Source of the DNA: Paragonimus skrjabini miyazakii
Lineage: Eukaryota > Platyhelminthes > Trematoda > Plagiorchiida > Troglotrematidae
NCBI GenBank assembly: GCA_014338405.1
Contig: JTDE01001552.1
Span: forward strand, 36,836 to 100,835
DNA: 64,000 nt
Reading direction: 5' to 3'
Part shown: positions 40,301 to 52,300 of the stretch, one piece after another
How the letters are laid out: every line of letters begins with the position of its first letter
Position numbering within the stretch: position 1 is the first letter of the stretch
Program-made: the position numbers and the translations under genes
The notes under the pieces: model-generated
The model's input: the letters and a program-made list of their open reading frames with translations, nothing else
Databases searched by the model: none
What the model was told of the DNA's origin: nothing

Positions 40301-43300
40301 TTTCAGGGAATTGGGTTCATCCCCGATAGAAAACAACTTGGACTCGGGGCATAAAATGAATGCATGTTCTTACACAACAGGCATGTGCGATCCCAATTTC
40401 GGTCAAACTCAACCTTTAGGCGGACGCCGTGCGGGATTGTACTGGACTGCATGTTGTTGACTGTACGGAAATCGCGCATGCTAGGGGTGTGCGAACTTTT
40501 GACCCGATACTCGATTTGTCATAAACAGATTTTTAAATTGCCTGATTAACTTTTTCATCGTAGAATGCGATCGATTAATACAAAATCTGCCATCCTGAGA
40601 TTATATCGATAAGCCACAGGTTGTATAAGTTGGTCAATACACGACTTTCAACTCCACGAGATATTCCGCCAGTAACGCTGCAACGTGCAGAATGGGTGAA
40701 CGTCTTGACTACCTTTAACAATTCAACATTGGACATAATAAGCCCCGGCCCACATCGGTCCTTTAGTAACACCTTGCAGTTTGGAAGGACAGAGACAACC
40801 TCCAAATGAAGACATGAAATCGCTAATCTCTCGTAGACCTTTTAGACTCTCTGAGAAACACAACTTAGGACAGTAAAGTCCATACACCCAAAGTTTCACA
40901 GTCTAGCAGTCACACCCTGTTGTATTAACAGCTGGTCACAGCGTTATCTAAACGCTTCCGAATTCAAGGGTGATTACGAAAAGAGCTCGCGGAACACCGT
41001 CGCGCGTCTGTTAGGTGTTAACACATGGCAGATAGCTGCCAAAGACCTCATTTGATAATTCCCACAGTTAAGCAGAGAGGGATATGTTCCTCAAAAGCGC
41101 GCAAACTCTCAGCCAGTGAGATTGAAGAAAAGTCACTGGCCGTTCAAGCAGTGGATTTTAAGAGTTATCTGAATGAAACTTTTTATCGATTACGGAGGAC
41201 AACACACAAAAGCCGGCACCGTGGTGACCAGAAACAAAAGGAATTCAGTGTAGGAATCAGCTAGAGCCCGGCTGTTCGTTTGAAAGGCACTTTGATGCTT
41301 GAATATAGACGTAGCTGTTTTTTAGTAGTTAAGTCCCTACCTGTCCTCTTCTTTTTATCATTTTCTCTTCCTACACAGGGTTTGCTTTTTTCATCTTCAT
41401 GGTTGTGTGACAGTCAAGTATCAGTGTGAACTACTGATTTATTGCTGTCTACGATGACGGTGTAAGAATCAGTAAACAAAAACATTAATCCACAGCGGCT
41501 GCTGGGTTCTTTGTTGAGAGGGTAAAGCATAGTCCCGGTAGTCACAGAATGAATTCTCCTGGATAAGTAATCAACCGGTGAACGGGATCCACGTTGGTAA
41601 ACGTGAAGCAAACACAGTTATAATACGAACATTTGCAAATATAGGTTGATAATATTATTGTGCTTAACGATATAATTACATCAACGGTTGACATTCGTAT
41701 TTAGCTGTCACAGAATAAAAAAAGACAACTTAGATGTAAAAACGGGGAAGATAAGACGTAATGCAAAAAAAACTCAGATCGAGATCCAAACAGACCATAC
41801 CAGACGGTCTACATTTCGTAGACAAGCAAATAGGTTGCAAATGAACTTCGCTGTCGACCACAAAATACTTTTTTTCCAGTTAGAATATCAATAGACTAAT
41901 TGCTGTTAAGCAGGGGACACGAATACTCATGAGCACAGTGATGGGAACAGTCGGTTCTCGTAAGAGGGACATACATCACGGAACTATGTGGGGTTACTGC
42001 ACAGCTTCTTGAACTCAACGGTTGTGACAAAGAGGAACAGTTCAATTTGAAAGGATCGTTCTAGTTACACGACGATGATGATGCTGAATTGTGTCAATAT
42101 TGGATGTCGATAGACGCAGTTCCTCACCATTTTGCTTACCTTTATCAACATTTGAGCTAGAAGAAATTACATGGGAAGAAGGAATGAATCTGAATTCAAC
42201 AGACTCCTTAGGCGACTGGCTTATACACAATCACAACCGCAGTGGATAAGCTCCAAGTGATGAAGCAGGTTAACAATAGCAGAAGTTGCGTTCCGTTAAA
42301 TGATCGAGGAGGTACAAAGATTCGAATTGAGTGAGAAAATCAAAACCTACCGCGTGTGACGAAAGCTGATGGGCGTCGATAACCAGTCTTTCGCATTGTG
42401 AGGCTGACAATCAGAGCAAACTGCTTCTCAGCAAGGTATTGTTGAACGGTTCGTTCGCGGATATCTGTGTCCAACGACTGCAAGCTCCTGAAAGGTGGAA
42501 CAACACAGTATACCATTCCAGTTACTGAAGCATCCAGAACCACCGAGGGTGGCAAATAATACGAGATTGGTGGAATGAAGATACGGGCAGTAAAATAAAC
42601 AGGCAATTGAACAATTGCCCAACAAAAAGTACGGGATTAACCAGGGGTTCACTTAATATAGTTGTGATAATAAAGAAGTTTTATAGCCGAAATACCGCAA
42701 ACCAAACAACTTAGGGCATGCCACAAGGTTACTTTGTTCCTGCTCACAGATATAAATAACGGTATAGGCTAACAATAAGCGAGAGATGTTTAATGTCCTA
42801 GTCCACTAAGTTACGGAACCGGCACCTGTCCGTCACAGACTAGCCACAACAGTTAATCGTTTTGCCTTGTACTTTGGTTCTGAGAAGCGCAAAGTGCTAC
42901 TTAAATGGTTTGCGACTGCGCTCGTCACCGACGGTGACCAGTTGGGAGTGATCCAGAAGTTTACTGATTTGGGTGAGTGTTTCAATTATGACAGACCGTT
43001 TAACGAGAACAGCTGTCAAATAGTGCACACGATATGTACTCTTTTTACCACAGGTGTCATGATACCGCATGTGTGTAGGATAGCATAATGAAAACAATAA
43101 TACACCTCAACAGTATGCGTTTCGAACAAGCAGGCTTAACAAACTGACGACCGTGTTGATCTAGTTGTATGTATTCCGGTGGGCTGGATGAGATAAAACG
43201 TGCTCTGGCGGAGCTGTCATCACCTGAGAAACTGTAACGCGCTATCGGTGGATCATTTGGATGCAGCAAATGCACATAGTTAACAAACAGATTTAACAGC

Positions 43301-46300
43301 ACACGATACTCACATGGTCTTGGCAGCATCGGATTCTTCATATGGCCATTCAATCGGTGTGACGAAGATACCTTGGGTCTGATAGTAATCCGCAGTCCCA
43401 CAACTACCGAACAGTTGATAACCTAGGCGGGACAATTGTGTGATACTAACAGGATGAAGAAAAAAAGGAAATGAGGGGAGGGGAGAAACGCGACCGGTCA
43501 TATGTGAAATTCATTAACACATAGAGTGAATACATGAAAACTGTATGGATTATCGAGTAGATGAAATAAGTGTGCTAGAAAGAACGGAGTATTTGATGAT
43601 GGGACATGAACATTGTGTAGGCAATGGGAAAATAATGCAAATCAATGATAAATCGATATACAATGATAGTGAATCATGAAAGAGAGTCATTTGGCGAATT
43701 AAGGTTGAGAGTGCAAAATTTCGAGAAGGTTATTCAACGAACTGATACAGATATTCCCTAATGTTTCTTAGGATATACAGACTTCCGTACCTGTCTGAAG
43801 TCCATAACAATATACCTAATTACAACATCCACGTTTTAATGACGATCACCGAGTAGAGAGGCATCAGGTTAACAAAACGCCACTGCCAAATCTAAAACAT
43901 AATTGCAATTTCATTGTGTAAAGACAACTGTGACGCAAAGGGACCTGAATGGCGGACAGTTAGTCAGATCTATCCATGCTATCCTTGATCAAGATTTGTT
44001 CTGTGGTTTCAAAAAGTAATTTAAATATCGAATACCGGTGCAATTGTGAAGCGAAAGATTAAAACTAACAAAGTAATCAGCGACCTTGCACTGGAAGCAA
44101 GACGTTTTCCAGTGAAAAGCGTTCATGTACAAAGTCTTTTTAGTCATGCGGACGCCTTGGAGAAATAAACAAACACTCGAGAGTTCATATCGTGCTACAC
44201 GTTCGACATTATTACGTCCGTTTCATGTACTATCAAGCACTTCCATTCAGGCATGACATTGCTCTCTGTAGTGCCTAAGTAACTTTCATTGATGTTAGCC
44301 TGATCGCAGTCGACTATACCAGACAGAATCGACAGCAACTAAGTGTTTTATTCTGGTCGTTTTTCTTCAGCTTTTATCCACATAAAGCGTTTGGTATCAT
44401 GTCAGCTGGATACTGTCAGACAAACAAAACCAGGACAAACGTAATGGCGGCAACAGCATGATTACTAACCGGTGTTGGTATCACTAGGCTATCAAAAACT
44501 TATGAAATGCCGTCCATTCATTGAGATTATACGTAAGTTGTTTACACTCGATGACGACGTTCCAAATGAAACCGTACGAGTTACAATGAATAAATATAAA
44601 GCGGAGACTCAAATCGAGAGTAAACAAGCCCACACCAAGCAAGGTTTGGATAAATCAAACTGATCTTATTGAACGAATTCACTTTCATTGGAGGGAACGT
44701 AGGGGGAACTATAAAATGAACCTGAAAAGTCAGATCTACGTTGAACAATATACTTTTAATAAGGGATTCACGAACCTGATCAATAATTCTTTCTTATGCC
44801 GATAGCTACCGATAGACAAGAAAATGTTCTCCTTCGGCCGAGGTAATCGACCGTTAGTGTTAAAAAGTGCCGCTTCTTGGGCCAGCAAGAAAGCTTCGTA
44901 ACGGTCACGACCAAAGCAGGCCACTTCACCAGTGCTCACCATTTCTACACCGAGCAGTACGTCAGCACCCAGTAGGCGGGAGAAGGAAAATACAGGCACC
45001 TACGTGTAGGAAATAAAAAAGTGCGTGAAAGGAAAACGCATTAATCGCTGAGGACAACTAGTAAACAATATCCAATGCGCACATACACTTAGCTGGCTGT
45101 ATCAGTGTCCACATCAATGTGTTACAAAGGCTGTATGGAAAAGAACGTCTGTGCTCATATTTCAACATAAACAACTGACATTGTGCCGTTAAAAGTCCTA
45201 CCCCACATACTGCATCAAGTATAAACTCAAGGCAAAAGGACCTTGAAAGGTATGGATGGGAACCTGTGTACCACAAACAATTCGGTTTTAACAAAACAGT
45301 CAGAAAACGAAAACTGGTAGATGCAAGCATTTCGTATTGACTCATCAGTACCAAATTTACAATAACATGAAACGGTTTTTTTATATCGAACAGATAGGGG
45401 GGTAGGGACATTTAACGGACATTTAACGCAGCGGAACTCTGTGTACTAGCCCGGACTCAGAAACTGCCTGTCCCTTCAGTCAAAGGAGGTCAGCCTATCG
45501 GTGCCATCTCACATTGTGTCTACCAATTTACATGTAACTGCAAAGAAAGTTACATAGGCAGAACCGAGAGGTGCTTGATCTCCAGAGTGAAGGAACATTT
45601 GCCTAAGTGGGTACAGAACTCCGTATTACAGAAGAACGACAATGTGTTTGAAACACGCAAGCAACCAGCGTCCGCAGTTGCAAGACACGTCCTGACCACT
45701 GGACACGTTATCGACCCAGTTTGTGCATTCAGAATCCTATTACGTCACTCGAATCCAAGATTCTTGCGGTTTGCTGAAGCTGTCGCAATCAATCGACTAA
45801 ATCCCAGCCTGTGTGTTCAGAAACAGTTGCTCGTAAACTTGACCCTTCCCTGGACTTAGTGACCTTTCTTAACCCACTGATTGACTATCCACCCTACCCC
45901 CCTATCTGTTCGATATAAAAAAACCGTTTCATGTTATTGTAAATTTGGTACTGATGAGTCAATACGAAATGCTTGCATCTACCAGTTTTCGTTTTCTGAC
46001 TGTTTTGTTCAAACTTCTGAAGGGAATGAACTGTTTCAAATTCGGTTTTAGGCTAACTAAAAGACAAACGTCGGAGGTGTGAGACAAGAAAAATCGTCGG
46101 GTATGGTAAATGGAATGCTTCAAGTAAGGGACGGCAGCAAGAACCAAAGAACATGTGTGGCTGATACAACAGTCGAAAGAAAAACAACAATTAGAATTTC
46201 AAAAAATGCCCAGGATAGCCCGAGTGAAGAAACTGACGTTAAAGACGGACGTCACCTTTTCGGTAACAAACTTCGCTGCTTCCCAAAGACGCAGCGTGTA

Positions 46301-49300
46301 GTTGAGTTAATCATCAATTAGCGCGCTTTGTGAACAGAACACGTAAGCGGCAGCACACACGAGTAATGCGACCGCCACTAGCTGAGACTATTTCGCATGA
46401 CACATACATGTGACGTAACTAGCAACCATATTCTATTGTCTTGACGTTCATTCAGTTTCCTCAATTGTTGAAGTCGCCTGACCATTCGCAGTTGACCTGC
46501 AGACTAACAGGAACCCGCCACGATGCCAAAAGGGTTGAAAGTTTTCTAATTCGTTGACTTTCTACACTTTTGATTGTGAGACGAATCCGGAGTGACCGCG
46601 ATATAACTGCACGGTAGCAATAATACTGTACAGCTGTAACTGCCGTGTAGTTAGAACCGAACAGTCTATTGCTGCACTGTTCACACATTCCCTTTACTGG
46701 TATCATTAGTTGATCGATACTTCTATAGTAACCTTGATGAACGTATGTCCGATGTAACCATACGGAGACGTTACCTGTGAGGCTCAAACCCAACCATATG
46801 GACAACCCAAAGCGTTACTGGCTAACAGTCGCCTCACTAGTGTGGATGACTATCTTTTGCGCAAACGTTCACAGAATCCAACATTGTTGAAAAAACGTAC
46901 TTTTACACCCACATAACCTGGCGTGCCACTCATAACATCAACAGGAGGCTCCAGAAATCCTCGGGAGATGGATGAACGATCTGATTTTGAGTGTGACGCA
47001 TCCGCACAAGAAGATAAGACCGGCGGCGAAAGTGAATCGCGTGCGGATCCCAATATACAGCGGGTAGCAGATGCAACAAAGTCGTACTTGAGTGTTTTTG
47101 AGACAAACGGGAAGGAACGCGAAACACGCAGATTGGCTTCGATTATTTGTAGATGATTATCTTTAGCAATCAACTGTAGGTTAAACGGACCGGACACTTG
47201 AAGCTCATCTGCAAGACTATGAACCAATTGTTTGATGCGTTCTAACGTTTCCGCATTCAAATCTTGAGGTGGGGTTACCAGAGTGGCATCGCCAGAGTGA
47301 ACGCCCGCGTTCTCCACATGTTCAGAGACGGCCAATGCAACCACACGACCCGACTGTGCAACTGCATCTACATCAATTTCCTTCGCCTCCAGAATGAACT
47401 CAGTGATCACCACTGGATGTTCCGGACTGATTGCCTGAGCTGCGGACAAATAGGTCACCAAATCCTGGCAATCATAGGCTACGTTCATTGCAGCACCAGA
47501 GAGGACGTAGCTTGGTCGCACAAGACAGGGGTATCCGACCTACAGATAAAACAAGGGGGAAATTAATGAACCATGAACCACAGAGTGATAACAATAAAAC
47601 TAGTTTGGTTTGGATTAATTCCACTGGTTGGATGGACAATCGTTAACTCATGGCTAGTTACAGTGGCCATGACTTTTGGTTAGAACGTGAAAAAATGGAA
47701 ACGTAGTTTGTGGCTCACCAGCGAGCGCAAAGACAAGGTTAGCTGCATCCGGTTCAGACTAGTCTGTCACAACGATCGAAGCCAAAGGACGTCTGCGCTT
47801 CACACCATCACCCCAAGTGGCTTGCAATGCACCACTTGCGGTTCCATTAACACACCACATATCTGGTGTAAACCCGAAGGAATAAGACCAGTAGCTGTGT
47901 GAGTGAGGCCTTTGTGTCCAACCGGCTAACGCTGGTTAGCCCATTGATAAGTTAGCTCGAAACGGAAAGCCTATATCTCGAGAAATAAACACGGAGAGAG
48001 ACTGCAATAGTAAGATCTAAACTGGGAACGTAGTGCAATAAGTGGTCCATGTTAGTGCACTCTAGAAAGGATACGGAGGGAAAGCAAAATGCAAGGTTGG
48101 ACCGGAAGGAAACAGACAAAACGTACACACACACGAATACAAGTACTTTTATTCAGTCTGCCTAACAAAGTATCGTTATCAGATGAAAAACAGTGAACAT
48201 AACCGAGACGTAATTAACATAATCCCGAAAGGTGATCCCATTTAAAAACGATAAGTAGAAGTGATGGGACCTATTTCATAAAAAGTCCCAGATATTCTGC
48301 ATAAAAAATCGACATTACAGATCGACAAGTAAAAGGTGGTACTTAGTGACAGCTTTTTAGCTGTATTCATTTTCCCGCTTCGGGCAACTAATGAAACTTG
48401 TATGAGAGAATGACAGTCACCTAACGGTTGCGCTGTCAAGAATTTGACACAAATGGAGAGCGAATGTAAAAACGAAACGCTGTGTGCACTTATCTTTACG
48501 TAGGATAAACAACACAGTACGATACCCATTACATCGACGACAAGTTCAAAAGAAGAAGAAATGGCCGAATCCGGTGAAAGATGCATAGAAAACGACCTTG
48601 TAGTGGTCACAATAACGATTTGCAAGCATAAAAGTGAAACGTGTTAAGCATACACAGTAATTACATCTTACCAGGAGAGCTCAAACAGCGTGAGAGGAGT
48701 TTAAGCCCGACGATTACCGAATGCGAAATACGTAGACAGAGCAATCACAGGAAGAAACAAATCATCCTCAGTTTATCAAGACACGACTACTTTCTTGCTT
48801 ATAGATGAACAAATTTGGTTTTCATAACGCGGAGAATTTGTTGCCATGCGGGCTGAATACAGTCGGGCCATTTCGAGGTAATCAGAACTAAAGACCACAG
48901 ATAACAAAAACAGTTAAAAATCCTACTCGGGAGGGTTCACCATCATCGTTCTAACACAAATCATTATTACTACTAACTTTCGATTGTCCACGCGGAACAC
49001 TATACACTACTCAGCCAGTGTCGAATAGAGTGTGAACATGATTCCATATGGTTGGATAGTGATTATGAACAGGTTCACTGTGACCTTCTCAACTGTCTGA
49101 CCACTCACTTGATAAGACGTTCCTAAGAATGTTTTCAAACGATCTACCAACCGGCTTAATGTGGTCAGCACTGCTACCGAGGTCATCAGCAGCCGCTTGT
49201 GGAAACAATAGCACTGAGCTCAGAAAGACCGCACAGTAAGAAATTATGCCCCGACTTTCACCCAATCTAATTCTGATTAACGGTTGCATAACTGTTCGGA

Positions 49301-52300
49301 GCAGTTTGAATCACGAACGGCTTAAAAAAAGGTTTGCCACATTACACTGTAAACCATCTTAGAGTATCAAACACAGAGACAATGGTTGTAGATTTATTGA
49401 TCTCAGAAACTAGTACGAAGCATTCTGCTTAGAACGAGATGAATAACGGATGAAAGAAAACCTTGCGATTAAAGATAGGCTGAGAGTAGACACAGATAAA
49501 GTGCAAAGCCAAATCACTCAGTTATCCTCAGAAAAGTTCAATTGGATTCAGAAGCAAAACGTACGGGAATAGTAACTACTGCCAACAAAAAGTCGCACTG
49601 AACATCAATAGGAACAAGAAGGAAGACGCGGAGGTAGCAAGAATAGTGAAAATAAAATAAACACTTACTTCTTCACAAAAAGCTCGAGCTGAATCCAAAT
49701 CAGTGAGCTCCCGCCATCGAGGTTGTGAGATTCCCATACAGTCCAATAGACGTGAAAATTTGAAACGATTTTCGGCACTGTCGATTGATTCAGCACTCGT
49801 ACCCATTATGGGCACTTTGAGACGATGCATAGACATGGCAATATTGTTCGGGCTTTGACCTCCCATACTGACGATCACCCCAACGGCACTTTCGAGACTG
49901 TGAATTAGAAAGATAAGATACAAGGTAAAAAGGAGTAAAACAAACGTATAGCACAGCAAATGTGGATCTATTGTAGAAGAGTTGAATAACGAATAAGCAT
50001 TGTATAACCTAGTCGGTTATTATTTTTTGGTAGTCCATTCGACTTATTAACTAAGTGTTCAACAAACGTCTACACTTCAAGATATGTTTCCAAATTCTTG
50101 TTCAGTATATCCTACACGCTATGATCGGTGATCAACAGTCAATACTACCAAAAGTGTATCTCTTTGATTCCACACTTCGCTGATATCACAAGATGCCACA
50201 GTAAAGATACAATCGGCCAAAGAGGCAAGGTAAGACAAGCGTAATACAGTAATCTGGACAGTCACTGATAGAACGATGTGTGTACGATGATGGCTGTAAA
50301 ATGTCATTTTCTACTTCACCTATTTTCCATCGATGTAAGGCCGATCCGCATTTTTATGAATAACGAGATATTCTCGAAAAAGACAGGTTCAAGAGCTATA
50401 AATTACAATGCCTATACACCGAGTGTGTTGCCTTTCCACTCTGGGGTTGGCCACTACCGGATTGTTGAAATCTGGGATCGACGTCCAACGCGGTTCCCAG
50501 TTTTCGATGAAAGATGCACAGGTGACTCCCCTTCCCTCCGGAGAGTACATGTCTGGGGTTATTTGGTGGTTCATCGAGAAACCTTACTGTATATAACCTT
50601 GGAGATCTGTCTTCCAGTGTTCAGTTACTTCTGTCTGAAAGTTTCAACAAATCATTCAACTTAATACGGGAAGTGACACATACCGCAAACAAATTCATCA
50701 TTATGGATAGAAACACTCATCTGAATGATGTGCCAATGCTGGTCTTCACTCAGATAATCACCATTCGATTGGGCATTTATTTCGGTTCCAGACGACCATC
50801 TAAGAGTTTCTATACGTCAGATAAGTGGACATTTTGCATTTGTCCTGTTAGAACCATAGAATCACTCCTCAGTGCACGCATTCAGACAGCTTACTAATCA
50901 TCGATGCTTTGAACAGTTCATTACGGTGGCAACCATCCTATAACATGATATCTCCAAACTATTGGAAGCGTTGGGCAGTAGTGTGTCAACAAGAGGTCTG
51001 GAATCAATAGAGCCTTGACGTGATCGATACGACAATGTCTAATTCAGTACCAGTCAGCACCCATAGTGAACAATACAACGATGCCATGGACACTTTCATG
51101 ATGGGAAACACACCAGACAGTAGCGTGAGTTGACGTCTGATCAACTGAAAGGAGTGGGTTAATCTTATTTGATCACACTGTCAATGGTTTGACTTTCAAT
51201 GACACACTGTAAGAACAGTTACCAATAACACTGCCCGTCCAGCGTGACAGGATATTTCGAAGCGATGGTGCTCTGACCGACAGAAACAGACCTGCCAAAA
51301 AGATTGTCGTCTTACAATGAAAATACAGCCAGAACAAATTCATACAGACTGCCACTTATCGTTTGCGAAACCACGTACAGTATGTGAAATATGGTATCCA
51401 GTCACATGGAATCGTGACAGACAGTGGCTTCGCAGGGAAATTAAACACACGATGGGTGAAGGGTATTTAGCAAGGGTCATATATCTAGGTGATCAACGTG
51501 TATCAAGTAACAGGGCGAGCCCTGTCTGCCTTCGCGTTTGGTCCGTGTTGGCTCAACCAGTGTTAAGTGACTCTGAGCTCCTATTTTTGGTCCACGAGGA
51601 TATACGTGCACACATGACTTGAATCGGCGAAATGTTAGAAATAACCTTCAATTTTCATCCAAAAGTGTAGGTGATTCAGTAATGAGCTGGTCGTTTGGAG
51701 TCTTGAATGGAAAGTGTGATAATGATTGACTAATTCCAGAGAGGAGTTTACTGTTAATTGGCCAGACAGTAGCAGCATTTTCCGAGTGTCTTCAAAGCTG
51801 GACGCTTCAAGGCCGCATCTGTCGAAACGGCGTCAAACGTCAGCCACCGATAAAGGATAACGCCATCTGGATGTGGAATTGAATCATCGTGCAAACGGTT
51901 CAGTTCAGAGGGGTATTCACAGGAAAGGGACTTGGAACGGCCAGTATACTCACCCTTTCAACTACGTATCCCTCAGACAAAAGAGAAACCTCGCTTGCAG
52001 TTTAACATACTGATGACATGATTAAAGCAGAAATGGTGTTTTCACGCCGGATATTCGCAGAGAACGCCTACCCTGTGAACTTCATGGATGGACATATGGA
52101 ACTGACATAATTGGAAGTTAAGCTCTCGTGTGCGGAAAAGAAGTTGGTTTACATGACGCTAGACTACAGCGGTAAGGCGTTGGCTGAACTGGTGACTCGT
52201 ATAATAAGCAACGCCATCGAAACGACCTACAATGCGGCCCAACTGCGAATCTCGTTCAGATTCAACCAAATCGCAAAGATACGTTGCCTAAATGTGTGAC

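Larger units (their letters stand above)
45291..46038 (+). mobile_element. Small PLE with identical inverted arms and a 12-bp target duplication
   Basis: AATTCGGTTTTA flanks the unit at 45279-45290 and 46039-46050. Inside are two 118-base arms, 45290-45407 and 45892-46009, which are reverse complements with no visible mismatch. The left arm abuts the target duplication directly. Between the arms is an open GIY-YIG region, and after the right arm there are 29 further bases. The identical arms and clean duplication suggest a recent insertion. Inverted arms (pseudo-LTRs) are a known layout of Penelope-like elements. Each arm carries a hammerhead motif. It lies in CAD intron w3, antisense to the gene. 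Confidence 0.85.
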
